The position numbers and the translations under genes were made by a program. This document shows positions 23,596-31,543 of a stretch of DNA of 64,000 nt, piece after piece (within the stretch, counting starts at the first letter, position 1; every line of letters begins with the position of its first letter). The DNA lies in the IMG/VR virus record IMGVR_UViG_3300044624_001994, positions 1 to 64,000 of that record; one strand, 5' to 3'. This DNA is from a virus. Below the pieces are notes generated by a model that worked only from the letters and a program-made list of their open reading frames with translations, did not search any database and was not told where the DNA came from.

Positions 23596-24714
23596 ATGAA
23601 AATTCAAATCGTAAAAGCAGAATTGCTTGAAGCAATCAAGACAGTTATCAAAATTGTTCCTTCTAAAGCAATTATCCCCGACATTGAAAACATTTGTTTG
23701 CAGGGTAAAAATGGTATTGTTACCATCTCCGGTACTGACCTCACTACTTTTGTAAAGTACACATTGAATCAGAAATCTTACTTTGAAGGTAATTTTGAAT
23801 TTCTGATTGATGCAGCAAAATTTGACAAAATTGCTTCTCTGTGCGATAATTATGTTGAAATGGAGGTAATGGGTGACAAGTGCAAAATAACTACCTTACA
23901 AGGTAATACAACGCTTCCTATATATGAAGCAAGTTGTTTTCCCGATAAGAAAGAAATAGGAGATAAAATAGCTGATTTTAGCGAAAAGCAAAATGTCTTT
24001 TTTCACATCAAAAAAGCTATTGGCTATGTAAGTACAGATGAATTGAGAATAAATATGTGCGGAGTTCATCTTGATATTGTTGATAATACCTTGTCAGTAC
24101 AAGCAACAAACGCAAATATTCTTTATCTACATGATACAGAATGCGTCAGTAAAACCAACACAAGTGTTATTATTCCTGCAAAGACTTGCAAGATCTTGAC
24201 AAGTTTAGAAAATGATGATTTTTCTCTTTATCAAATATCTGGAACTGAATATAGATTCCAATATCAAACGATTGACATATACTTTACTGCAACAGATGCA
24301 AAATACCCACAAGTAAGAAGCATTATTCCAAAGCAAAGTGACCATATCAATGTATTCAGTTTTAAGAAACAAGATATTATTAAGACGATAAGTGCAGTAA
24401 TGATAACTGCCAATATTCAAACAAACGGAATCCAATTCTATGTTGGTGATGAAACAGCTAAAATCAAATCTGTTGACCTTGATAATAACATGGAAAGTGA
24501 AATGGAGCTGAAAGTTAGTATTGACAAAAAAGTTGATGATGTCTTTAAATTTGCTGTCAATGGTAAGTTTATTACAGATGTTATAAACAGCATAAATTTG
24601 CCAAATTCGGAACAAATTACTTTTTACATGAGAGAGTTAAACAAGGCATTGTTATTCTATACAGATGACTTTAAAACGCTTCACATAGTAATGCCAATCG
24701 TATTTAATGACTAA
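23596..24714 (+). CDS. DNA sliding clamp (DnaN-like beta clamp)
   Basis: 372 residues, the length of bacterial beta clamps. The N-terminus fits domain I (ELLEAIKTVIKIVPSKAIIPDIENICLQ, then GTDLTTFVKYTL), the middle shows FHIKKAIGYVSTDELRINMCGVHLDI of domain II, and the end ALLFYTDDFKTLHIVMPIVFND has the M-P peptide-binding pocket end of domain III. It forms the ring that tethers the polymerase to DNA. It closes the hairpin-cassette array; other replisome genes are in the leftward operon. ATG at 23596 is used, not the ATG inside hairpin copy 10. Confidence 0.88.
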   Translation: MKIQIVKAELLEAIKTVIKIVPSKAIIPDIENICLQGKNGIVTISGTDLTTFVKYTLNQKSYFEGNFEFLIDAAKFDKIASLCDNYVEMEVMGDKCKITTLQGNTTLPIYEASCFPDKKEIGDKIADFSEKQNVFFHIKKAIGYVSTDELRINMCGVHLDIVDNTLSVQATNANILYLHDTECVSKTNTSVIIPAKTCKILTSLENDDFSLYQISGTEYRFQYQTIDIYFTATDAKYPQVRSIIPKQSDHINVFSFKKQDIIKTISAVMITANIQTNGIQFYVGDETAKIKSVDLDNNMESEMELKVSIDKKVDDVFKFAVNGKFITDVINSINLPNSEQITFYMRELNKALLFYTDDFKTLHIVMPIVFND

Positions 24715-24730
24715 CAACTTATTTATTCAT

Positions 24731-24757
24731 GGGGCAGTATTTTGCTGCCCTATTTTT
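24731..24757 (+). terminator. Terminator-like hairpin after the clamp gene
   Basis: Stem GGGCAG/CTGCCC (24732-24737 and 24745-24750) with a 7-nt loop and TATTTTTT after it. It is followed by the usual AT-rich leader of the next gene, so it may be a partial terminator inside the operon. Confidence 0.6.
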
Positions 24758-24778
24758 TAATCCTTAATACTTAATATT

Positions 24779-25162
24779 ATGAAATTTGAAATTGTAAACC
24801 TGCAAAATGCAGATGTGCGTAAGAATCGCAAAGAAAACCACTTTTATAAGGAAGATGCAGTTATGACTATTATTGATGGTAGAATACAATGCAAGTTTAT
24901 TGTAAGGTACTATGCAACAAGCAAAACACACTACTGCTGTATATGGCTGACATTACCTAAAACAGCATATATCCATAGTTCTGGCTGGGCTGGTGGTTAT
25001 GGCTATCATAGGGAATCTGCTGCCTTAAATGATGCACTAAAGAATTGTGGCATTGAATTTTATAACTTAGCTGGTACTGGGCAAGGAGAAGAAGCATTGA
25101 AGATGTTGTTTAAGCATTTTTACCCCGATTTGACCTGCATGATTCATACTGCCCATGCGTAA
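24779..25162 (+). CDS. Unknown 127-residue protein
   Basis: Starts MKFEIVNLQNADVRKNRKEN. Has aromatic and glycine-rich core YCCIWLTLPKTAYIHSSGWAGGYGYHRES followed by a helix AALNDALKNCGIEF. I do not recognise a named family. It follows the clamp gene in the same direction. Confidence 0.75.
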   Translation: MKFEIVNLQNADVRKNRKENHFYKEDAVMTIIDGRIQCKFIVRYYATSKTHYCCIWLTLPKTAYIHSSGWAGGYGYHRESAALNDALKNCGIEFYNLAGTGQGEEALKMLFKHFYPDLTCMIHTAHA

Positions 25163-25194
25163 CTCGGTGACGATAATAGTTAGCAAAATTTTTA
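25163..25194 (+). repeat. Direct repeat family 2, copy 2
   Basis: CGGTGACGATAATAGTTAGC core plus AAAATTTTTA, directly followed by copy 3, about 34 bp start to start. Confidence 0.8.
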
Positions 25195-25225
25195 GTTCGG
25201 TGACGATAATAGTTAGCAATTTTTT
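25195..25225 (+). repeat. Direct repeat family 2, copy 3
   Basis: Same core in tandem with copy 2, then AATTTTTTG. It ends 11 bp before the TTG start of the next gene. Identity over the 20-bp core is complete in all three copies. Confidence 0.8.
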
Positions 25226-25236
25226 GCATCCGAACA

Positions 25237-25470
25237 TTGACTGACTATGATAAATGGCTTCATTGCCGGCATCCCAATACGATAGTTTTTATCAAAACAG
25301 ATGCCGGCATTTTAACATTTGATGACGATGCAATAAAAGTAGGAAAAGCAATTTCAAGAATTGTTAAAAACGATATGTTGCTGATACCGGAAAATGTTAA
25401 ACATTTGGAGATGTCACATCTTAGTAGGCTTGGTTACAATGTGAAAGAAATAATTTACTGCTGTGTATAA
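25237..25470 (+). CDS. MutS domain I-like mini-protein
   Basis: 77 residues. TTG start at 25237 (an in-frame stop in the repeat excludes an earlier start). HPNTIVFIKTDAGILTFDDDAIKVGKAI and LLIPENVKHLEMSHLSRLGYNVKEI follow the pattern of the MutS mismatch-recognition domain (F-R-x-G-x-F-Y-x-x-F-x-x-D-A, then P-x-H-x-L-x-x-Y-L-x-x-L-x-x-x-G-Y-x-V). The Phe-x-Glu mismatch-reading residues are not clear, so mismatch binding is doubtful. Last gene of the rightward operon. Confidence 0.45.
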   Translation: MTDYDKWLHCRHPNTIVFIKTDAGILTFDDDAIKVGKAISRIVKNDMLLIPENVKHLEMSHLSRLGYNVKEIIYCCV

Positions 25471-25476
25471 AAACAC

Positions 25477-25506
25477 AAAGGGCACATGACTATTCATGTG
25501 CCCTTT
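25477..25506. terminator. Bidirectional terminator between convergent operons
   Basis: A perfect 13-bp stem (25477-25489 with 25494-25506; core GGGCACATGA/TCATGTGCCC) and a 4-nt loop, T-rich on the right and A-rich on the left, lies between the last rightward gene and the first leftward stop codon. It can stop transcription from both sides. Confidence 0.9.
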
Positions 25507-25527
25507 TTTTGTGCCTTAATTTGGCTT

Positions 25528-26478
25528 CTAAACAGACATTAGCATCTCAATGAAGGTTGGGTCGGGATAGATGTCATTCTTGCCTTGAAAGACATTTCCA
25601 TGCGTGTAAATGCCAGGAACAAGATTGGCTTCTTGAAGCATAAAACCAAAGGCTTTTTCTACTCCTAATTTTTTGATATTTTTTATCAATCCCGACATGA
25701 TGTCCATGCCATGTTCTTCCTTACAATATTCAATAATCTTTTGGCATGATTCAACTTGCTTCAGACTATATTTGTGAAAATACTGGTTGAAACGATAAAC
25801 ATAGCCGAGATCAAATACTTCAGAATCTGATACTGGATTACCATACGCTGTGTAAAACGTATTTTTCTGCAATGCAATCCATGTGTATTTGCCATCTACG
25901 ATTTTATTATAACCGCCTTTTGTTAATCCACCATAGGAACAAATTTCTACGCCAATACTTTCCTTGTGCAATTGTGTGTTGCCGACACCTGCGTGATAGG
26001 CATAGGAATCTTTTGGTATGCATCTGACCATAATACCATCGTTCCCATTGTCTTTGCCAGTAACAGTTAAGCCACCAACAATAAATTCTGTTGCGACTGA
26101 ATTGTTATCATTGGCAAAGAAATCAGCTACTTGGTATGGATTGTCACCACCTGCCGTATGGTGAAAAATCAACCATCGCTTTTTAAATGGTCCGGGGAAA
26201 TAATTTGGTAGCCATCCCGTAGTAATTTGTTTGCCAGCAGGAATAATGTATTCTACGAACTGACTATTTTTAAAATTATCTGAATCTGAATCAGCAGACA
26301 ACAAAACATTCCATGTGATTGGACCAACAATACCATCAGCTACAAGACCATGTAGTATTTGAAATTCAATGACAGCCTTTTCTGTAACTGGACCAAAAAT
26401 GCCATCGGGAATAAGTTTTAAAATTTCTTGCAAAGTAACAACTTCGCTTCCAACACTACCAATTTTAATAGTCTTCAT
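25528..26478 (-). CDS. N-acetylmuramoyl-L-alanine amidase (endolysin)
   Basis: 316 residues. Residues 1-60 form a peptidoglycan-binding domain type 1 (GSVGSEVVTLQEIL, DGIFGPVTEKAVIEFQ, DGIVGPITW). The catalytic Amidase_2/PGRP-like domain follows: zinc ligand His in FHHTAGG (106-107), SYAYHAGVGNTQLHKESIGVEI in the centre and the THGNVFQGKNDIYPDPTF end that supplies the second His and the Asp/Lys. The enzyme cuts the amide bond between muramic acid and the stem peptide. No signal peptide, so it needs a holin; two holin-like genes lie at 37389-37951. It overlaps the next upstream gene by 14 bp if that gene's stop is used. Confidence 0.9.
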   Translation of the reverse strand: MKTIKIGSVGSEVVTLQEILKLIPDGIFGPVTEKAVIEFQILHGLVADGIVGPITWNVLLSADSDSDNFKNSQFVEYIIPAGKQITTGWLPNYFPGPFKKRWLIFHHTAGGDNPYQVADFFANDNNSVATEFIVGGLTVTGKDNGNDGIMVRCIPKDSYAYHAGVGNTQLHKESIGVEICSYGGLTKGGYNKIVDGKYTWIALQKNTFYTAYGNPVSDSEVFDLGYVYRFNQYFHKYSLKQVESCQKIIEYCKEEHGMDIMSGLIKNIKKLGVEKAFGFMLQEANLVPGIYTHGNVFQGKNDIYPDPTFIEMLMSV

Positions 26479-26794
26479 CTCTTAATTTTTTAGATTCATA
26501 AATATCAATTGCTCTTGCTTCTGCTGCTGCTTCTTTATCATAATGATAACTTTCCATCAATGCAGTTTCTAATATATCATTCAAATCATCTTCATTCATT
26601 TCCAGCATTTTTGCTATCTCTTCTGATGTCAGATTTTTCCCATCAACAAATGTATCGTTGATAAATACTTCTTCGTCATCATCAGGTTCTAATGGAACGC
26701 CATATCTATCTCTGCTACCTCTTTGTGCAGGAGAATATTCACCGTAAACATTTATGGTGATTCCATGTAATTCAAGGCTTGTCTGTATTTTCAT
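26465..26794 (-). CDS. Unknown acidic protein, 109 residues
   Basis: ATG at 26794 (MKIQTSLELHGITINVYGEY) preferred; a start six codons earlier is possible. It overlaps the amidase and the upstream gene. After a beta-type N-terminus it is very acidic (EPDDDEEVFIND, EMNEDDLNDILETALMES) and then has an Ala/Glu-rich helix. Highly acidic small phage proteins sometimes mimic DNA, but there is no direct evidence here. Confidence 0.65.
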   Translation of the reverse strand: MKIQTSLELHGITINVYGEYSPAQRGSRDRYGVPLEPDDDEEVFINDTFVDGKNLTSEEIAKMLEMNEDDLNDILETALMESYHYDKEAAAEARAIDIYESKKLRDEDY

Positions 26795-26990
26795 TTTCTT
26801 GTTGTTTTGCAAATTCTACAAATTGTTCCCACGTTTTTTTTCTCATGTGCTTTGTGTAATCCTTTCGAATAAAAGCATCTTTTACTGGATGGTAAACATA
26901 TTCATGTTTGTTTATTTTAATGCCACCAAAACGAACACCAAGGCTTATGTATGGCTGTTGTGATGCATTAAATATTATGATTGCTTCCAT
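26772..26990 (-). CDS. Unknown 72-residue protein
   Basis: Starts MEAIIIFNASQQPYISLGVR, overlapping by one base the stop of the synthetase-like gene. Basic, with YVYHPVKDAFIRKDYTKHMRKKTWEQF. Not recognised. Confidence 0.65.
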   Translation of the reverse strand: MEAIIIFNASQQPYISLGVRFGGIKINKHEYVYHPVKDAFIRKDYTKHMRKKTWEQFVEFAKQQENENTDKP

Positions 26991-27847
26991 TATAGTAAAC
27001 CTGACATTTCCATTGCACGAACAAGACGAGTAAGACCAATGCCACCACCATAACGAGGAAAGAATTTATGTTCTAAAAATTGATTCAATTCTTCTATTAC
27101 TCTGTCATATCCAAACAATTCGAATAGTTTTTCTGAGTATTTTCCACCTTCAATAGCAAAAAATGTTTCTCGCATTTGCTCTACATCGCAACTTCTTTCA
27201 GCTGAACCAATTGTTTCCTGCCCATGCAGAATTACATCGCACTTACTTGCTGTTGCGCCAGCACGTTTCATATTCCAAAAAGGATTTGTATGCTCCGGAA
27301 ATAGGGTAAGGAAAAATACTGGACTTTCATTTTGGCTGATAAGACCTTCTGTTGCAGAATCAATTTCAAGTACATTGTATTTCTTTTGCATCAGCTCATA
27401 AGTTGAGATGACATATTCTTCAGTAAAACCAAGAAATTGCAAAAGTTCTGTTTCTAATGCAATCATCTGTTCGTAATTTCCTGCAGATTCAAATTCAAAC
27501 ATCGGGAATATTTTGTGATGCCTTCCGGGTTCGGGATTTTTCTCATTGCGATAGCTTGTAGTTACACAGCAAAATCCTTTTTGTTCTGGAAAGGTAAGCA
27601 GATAATCTTCCAATGTCATTTGACCTGTCTGTGGTAATGGCCATTCAAGACCATCATAAGAAAACTTTGCAATTGAATGCGGATTTTCGCAAGCTGCAAG
27701 AATAGCAAGTCTGTTCTGTGGATGAACTTCAGCAAATCCATTTTTTCTAATAAAGAATGATCGGAGTAATTCAGTTACTTTAGTGTACTTTTCAAATGGG
27801 ATTTGTGGGTACATCTGTGAATTTAAAAAATCTGATAGCATTTTCAA
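26990..27847 (-). CDS. Class II aminoacyl-tRNA synthetase-like catalytic core (AspRS/AsnRS/AsnA-type)
   Basis: 285 residues. Class II motif 2 is seen as FCCVTTSYRNEKNPEPGRHH then IFPMFEFE, and motif 3 as GGGIGLTRLVRAMEM near the C-terminus; ILHGQETIGSAERSCD resembles the active-site segment of AspRS and AsnRS. There is no OB-fold anticodon-binding domain, so it is a stand-alone core like archaeal asparagine synthetase or other synthetase paralogues. It may make asparagine, charge a small molecule, or modify a protein or tRNA; the sequence does not decide. It lies among lysis genes in the leftward operon. Confidence 0.75.
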   Translation of the reverse strand: MKMLSDFLNSQMYPQIPFEKYTKVTELLRSFFIRKNGFAEVHPQNRLAILAACENPHSIAKFSYDGLEWPLPQTGQMTLEDYLLTFPEQKGFCCVTTSYRNEKNPEPGRHHKIFPMFEFESAGNYEQMIALETELLQFLGFTEEYVISTYELMQKKYNVLEIDSATEGLISQNESPVFFLTLFPEHTNPFWNMKRAGATASKCDVILHGQETIGSAERSCDVEQMRETFFAIEGGKYSEKLFELFGYDRVIEELNQFLEHKFFPRYGGGIGLTRLVRAMEMSGLL

Positions 27848-27862
27848 TTGTTTAAAAAGTGA

Positions 27863-28024
27863 TTAGATAAGAATTTTGTGCGTTGGGCGATAGATACCGT
27901 TGTTATGTTGCCCGGTCTGACTACAAAATTTACCAGGTAATTCTGCAAAATGAATCCAATTTCTGAATGTAGTCTTAATTGTTACTTCCATAACTTCACC
28001 AGTTCTAATATTTTGCGCCTTCAT
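27863..28024 (-). CDS. Unknown 53-residue protein
   Basis: ATG at 28024 (MKAQNIRTGEVMEVTIKTTF); an upstream TTG is less likely. Small, beta-rich, ending TGQHNNGIYRPTHKILI. Preceded by a promoter-like motif and an inverted repeat. Function unknown. Confidence 0.55.
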   Translation of the reverse strand: MKAQNIRTGEVMEVTIKTTFRNWIHFAELPGKFCSQTGQHNNGIYRPTHKILI

Positions 28025-28040
28025 AGTTTTGTTAAATATA

Positions 28041-28086
28041 TCCTGCAAGCAAAAATAGTATTTGTACTTATGTTACTTGCAGGATT
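28041..28086 (-). promoter_or_regulatory. Promoter motif inside a 9-bp inverted repeat
   Basis: TATTTTTG (28057-28050 leftward) matches the -7 consensus. It lies inside the inverted repeat TCCTGCAAG (28041-28049)/CTTGCAGGA (28078-28086). No TTTG is at the -33 position. The layout suggests a regulated promoter for the small gene and the synthetase-like gene. Confidence 0.4.
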
Positions 28087-28098
28087 GGTTGATAAATA

Positions 28099-28626
28099 TT
28101 ATAATTTTTTGTTATAGACTTCATTAAACTTCTTTGCATACTTATCGGTAGCTGTTTTCTGATAGCCTAATGGTCCTCCACACCACATACGAGCCAATTG
28201 TTCGTAGCTTGGGTAATCTCCATACTTTTGGTAATAATAATGGCTGAAAATGCCCATCATTGACCAGAACACATGAGAACTCGATTCAAGGTCAAACATG
28301 CTGTCATGATTGTAGCCTAATACTTTATCAAGCATTGTTCCCTGCAAGCAGATATTATGTATTTGTAAATGACCTTTCGCTCTTCCACCATCTCCAGTTA
28401 CTGCTGACTGCAAATAACAAGAATCTAAATTTGACATGGAAATTGCGCCCGATTCTATTTCTGCTATCGTCTTGAAGAACTTACTATCGCAAGTGTCCTT
28501 GTAAATAGTATCTGTCTTGACAATAATTTTTGCCGGAGCATGAATTATTTTTGCATCTCCTAAGTAGTAATGCCCAAGAACGCCAACTACTAATCCTATA
28601 AGATAGCCTACCAAACCTTTACGCAT
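28099..28626 (-). CDS. Membrane-anchored lysozyme/transglycosylase-like protein
   Basis: 175 residues: one N-terminal membrane segment (GLVGYLIGLVVGVLGHYYLG), a linker and a lysozyme-like domain. Catalytic Glu is expected in IAEIESG; GGRAKGHLQIHN matches the G-A-x-G-x-x-Q-I loop and LARMWCGGPLGYQKTATDKYAKKF matches the W-N-G-G-x-x-Y-x-x-x-Y end of transglycosylases. It probably cuts glycan strands from the outer side of the inner membrane. It overlaps the preceding gene by 19 bp. Confidence 0.7.
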   Translation of the reverse strand: MRKGLVGYLIGLVVGVLGHYYLGDAKIIHAPAKIIVKTDTIYKDTCDSKFFKTIAEIESGAISMSNLDSCYLQSAVTGDGGRAKGHLQIHNICLQGTMLDKVLGYNHDSMFDLESSSHVFWSMMGIFSHYYYQKYGDYPSYEQLARMWCGGPLGYQKTATDKYAKKFNEVYNKKL

Positions 28627-29108
28627 CTGAATACATTTTTAAGTTGTTCAGCTTTCGCTTCAGAAAAATTTTCCTCTACATATCCTCTTGATGTCCACAC
28701 TCGCATTGTCTGTATGTTCTTAGTTGACAATTGCTCGTACTCCCATTGCTTACCAAACACGTTGAGGAAATAAACAACAGCTGAATTTTCGCAATTAAAG
28801 TCATTGTTTGTCTGCAATTCAATTCTTGAATCGTCAGTAAAGAGAATTTGGATTTTAGCTTTTTCCTCAATACATCTTCCAGCACCAACAGCAACTATGC
28901 TAAATATAATGCTTTTGTTTGTTTCCATTACGGTAATATTTAATCCCTGCTGATTGTCAAACGTGACAATAATGCTTTCCTTATTGACATAATATCCTTT
29001 CCCACCGACTTTGTCTTCGTGGTACTTTACCCATTTTTTGCAGTCATCACTCTGACCATAAATAGCTGATGTCAATAGGGCAAATAATAAAACGATTGAA
29101 GTTTTCAT
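28608..29108 (-). CDS. Secreted protein of unknown function
   Basis: 166 residues, ATG at 29108 (MKTSIVLLFALLTSAIYGQS): a signal peptide with likely cleavage after IYG or GQS. The mature part has three Cys and a beta-rich core (IIVTFDNQQGLNITVMETNKSII). No known enzyme motif. It is coupled by overlap to the transglycosylase-like gene, which hints at an envelope role. A longer frame to 29159 overlaps the exonuclease gene and would hide the signal peptide. Confidence 0.7.
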   Translation of the reverse strand: MKTSIVLLFALLTSAIYGQSDDCKKWVKYHEDKVGGKGYYVNKESIIVTFDNQQGLNITVMETNKSIIFSIVAVGAGRCIEEKAKIQILFTDDSRIELQTNNDFNCENSAVVYFLNVFGKQWEYEQLSTKNIQTMRVWTSRGYVEENFSEAKAEQLKNVFRCVKVW

Positions 29109-29127
29109 TGTAAATTGGTTTTTGAAA

Positions 29128-29775
29128 TTAAATAAAATCTTTGATTCGGTAATACACATTCATTGTAGCGATTGTATCTTTTTCGCAGTATCTGACTATA
29201 CTTTCTATGTCATTGTCAATCCAATACTTTTGATACACATCAGAACCCGACATTTCATCTTTAGGCGTTTCAATGCCTAATGTATTGCAGACAACAGCCA
29301 ATGCCGTTTTAAAATTGCTGCCTACGTTCCACATTTCATTTGTATCAATTATCCAGCCAGTTTCCCATGGTTTTAAACCATTTGTGTTGATGAAATTTGG
29401 CACTATAATCGAATGTAAAATATATCGCTTAATTAGGAATGGGATGTCGAAAAACTTTATGCTGTGACCACATATTGTGTCTTTTCCCCTTACTAATTTC
29501 TGCATCATATCAGCAAAATCAATCAGTATTGTTTTTTCATCTCCACTAAAAGATTTTATCTTCTTGTCCTGCAACATATATGATGCGGAGATACAAATTA
29601 CTTTCGAAAATTCTGGATATAATGGTCCTGCTGCCTTGTAAGTATCATTGGGTGTCATGCCCGGCTCTGCGTGTTTCTCGTGGTACTTATCTGCCCATAA
29701 AACAGCAGTAGCTTCTGGTGCAAGTGTCAGCTCCTTATACTCTGTTGTTGTTTCAATATCAATAAAAATCGTCAT
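29128..29775 (-). CDS. DnaQ-like 3'-5' exonuclease (PolB-type)
   Basis: 215 residues. All three exonuclease motifs are seen: Exo I FIDIETT near the N-terminus, Exo II ICGHSIKFFDIPFL at about 100-113, and Exo III YCEKDTIATMNVYY near the end, with the Asp/Glu metal ligands. It resembles the stand-alone predicted 3'-5' exonucleases related to PolB proofreading domains. It lies next to the SSB-like gene and near primase and helicase, so a replication or recombination role is likely. Confidence 0.85.
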   Translation of the reverse strand: MTIFIDIETTTEYKELTLAPEATAVLWADKYHEKHAEPGMTPNDTYKAAGPLYPEFSKVICISASYMLQDKKIKSFSGDEKTILIDFADMMQKLVRGKDTICGHSIKFFDIPFLIKRYILHSIIVPNFINTNGLKPWETGWIIDTNEMWNVGSNFKTALAVVCNTLGIETPKDEMSGSDVYQKYWIDNDIESIVRYCEKDTIATMNVYYRIKDFI

Positions 29776-29786
29776 GCTTGTTTATT

Positions 29787-30647
29787 TTAGAATGGCAAAT
29801 CATCTTCTTTCTCATAGCTTCCATCGTCTTGAAGGCGATACATATCTCCATCTGTATGTTTGTCATCAAGAATCCTTTGAACTTCTATTTTTAAAGCAGT
29901 AAATCTTTCCTTGTCAATTGCTTTTTTGCAGTTGTCATTAAAGAACTTAACCATAGAAGGCCAGTCCTTCAGAATGTCATCAAATGACTTTGATTGTGCT
30001 TTTTTAACAATTCTTCCAACGGCAATTTCAACTTCCTCGGAATACTGCTCCTTGACATCTTTGTTTTCAAGCTGTCTTAGATTGTAGTCTAATTGAATTT
30101 CGCCATCCCAATTACGACCTAACAAATTAGGGTAAACATCGGTGAATAGTTTTTGCCTCCAAAAATCTATTCTTACTTCGTCTTGTGGTTTTCCTTTTGG
30201 AACACCTTTGTAACCACCATTGACTTCATCCCAGTCAGAAAATGCAAATTCCGCTTTTCTCTTATTGCATTTAATTGATACGCCAGGAGAATTTTTGATT
30301 TTTGTTGATGGGTAAACCCATATTTCAAGTTCACCCGGATTCGGTATTCCAAGTAAGATATTGACAATACGTTCCGAAAGGTATGAACCTTCTTTACATC
30401 TCACCACCATTCTCGTATCATGTTCTTGTGGATCGGAATCGTCAGTAAGAATAAATTGCCATTCGTAATGTGGTTCATCATCATTTGGTGCTTTCGCTTT
30501 CATCAGAATAATGTCTTCCAAATAACCACTAAGGGCATCTACCTTTACATCAGCTTCTCCCTTTACATATTTTAGGATAGCTTTTTCTTTACCGCTAATG
30601 CGATAATAAGTTTTGTTTGTCTGATTAGACTTTGTTAATTCAGCCAT
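29787..30647 (-). CDS. Single-stranded DNA-binding protein-like
   Basis: 286 residues. The very C-terminus is acidic and ends EKEDDLPF, the hallmark tail (D-D-x-P-F) by which SSB proteins bind partners. The N-terminal two-thirds is beta-rich with basic residues (YRISGKEKAILKYVKG, MVVRCKEGSYLSERIVNILL), compatible with an OB fold; the C-terminal third is helical before the tail. Its position between exonuclease and primase supports the role. The OB fold itself is not demonstrated by eye. Confidence 0.65.
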   Translation of the reverse strand: MAELTKSNQTNKTYYRISGKEKAILKYVKGEADVKVDALSGYLEDIILMKAKAPNDDEPHYEWQFILTDDSDPQEHDTRMVVRCKEGSYLSERIVNILLGIPNPGELEIWVYPSTKIKNSPGVSIKCNKRKAEFAFSDWDEVNGGYKGVPKGKPQDEVRIDFWRQKLFTDVYPNLLGRNWDGEIQLDYNLRQLENKDVKEQYSEEVEIAVGRIVKKAQSKSFDDILKDWPSMVKFFNDNCKKAIDKERFTALKIEVQRILDDKHTDGDMYRLQDDGSYEKEDDLPF

Positions 30648-30969
30648 TTTGATTGTTTTTTAAAGTTTCTACTAATTTGTTCATTTCGTCATACATCTCC
30701 CAGTTTAATCTGAAGAATGAATTTTTCCTTGTTTTTTTGGCTTTAATGACTAAGCCAATTTTCTGCAAGTTACTCAAACCCATGCTTACAGTTGCACTTG
30801 TATTGTTATCCTCTTTTACGCCTGATAGTGTCAAGTATTCATCCATAATATCCTTGAACTTGACATATCCCTCCGGGTACAAAGATAATATCTCTATGTA
30901 ATACCGGTTGTTTGTAGTCATAGCATTGTATGCTTTTGCTAATTTTTTGTACTGCTCTAATTTATCCAT
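30640..30969 (-). CDS. Winged-helix DNA-binding protein
   Basis: 109 residues from the ATG at 30969, which overlaps the stop of the glucosaminidase gene (ATGGATAA arrangement). Pattern of a winged helix: YYIEILSLYPEGYVKFKDIMDEYLTLSG, then TSATVSMGLSNLQKIGLVIKAKKTRKNSFFRLN. It resembles ArsR/MarR-like small regulators. It is coupled to the SSB-like gene by 8 bp overlap. Target unknown. Confidence 0.6.
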   Translation of the reverse strand: MDKLEQYKKLAKAYNAMTTNNRYYIEILSLYPEGYVKFKDIMDEYLTLSGVKEDNNTSATVSMGLSNLQKIGLVIKAKKTRKNSFFRLNWEMYDEMNKLVETLKNNQNG

Positions 30970-31543
30970 TTTTATCATATTTGTATAGTTCGTATCGTTC
31001 AATAATGCTTATCAGTATTTGTGCGTATTTTGGCTCTGTGGCGTAACCTGCCTTTTTTAATCCGTATGCCCATTTCTTGTAATCTGTTCTTGGTAGCTTT
31101 GTGAGATGCTTGTATCTTGATGCTTGTGCCAGTAGATGGGAATGATACCTATATGACCACCATACAGATTTAAACTTCTCAAATTTGTCTGTCGGAGAAT
31201 CGTCTGCATAAATGCCATACTTCCCCCTACCAGACCATTTCATTCCGAAATGATTATTTTCTCTTTTTGCCAGTCTTGATTGGCCCGCATCGGATTCTAA
31301 TATCGCCTGACCTAATGTTATAGCAACAGGTATATTGTATCGCTTCGCTTCATAAATAGCAACAGCCTTATACCGTTCAATGTAATCTACAACATACTTT
31401 TTCTGATTCATCTTTGGCTCTACCTTTTGAGTAGTATTAACGCCTTTGCCTGATGCTATTGCTGGTGTAGCAATTGGGTGTGTTGTCCTTCTAAATGATT
31501 GCAATAGAAGAAAGACAAAAATTAACGCAAGAATGGTTCTCAT
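30962..31543 (-). CDS. Glucosaminidase (GH73/FlgJ-like) with N-terminal membrane segment
   Basis: 193 residues. N-terminal hydrophobic signal (ILALIFVFLLLQSF). The catalytic domain from about residue 48 shows the GH73 pattern: YNIPVAITLGQAILESDAGQSRLAKRENNHFGMKW with the catalytic Glu in AILESDAG, then YRYHSHLLAQASRY and LKKAGYATEPKYAQILISIIERY. It cuts N-acetylglucosaminyl bonds in peptidoglycan. It has its own promoter upstream (31582-31613). Confidence 0.87.
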   Translation of the reverse strand: MRTILALIFVFLLLQSFRRTTHPIATPAIASGKGVNTTQKVEPKMNQKKYVVDYIERYKAVAIYEAKRYNIPVAITLGQAILESDAGQSRLAKRENNHFGMKWSGRGKYGIYADDSPTDKFEKFKSVWWSYRYHSHLLAQASRYKHLTKLPRTDYKKWAYGLKKAGYATEPKYAQILISIIERYELYKYDKNG

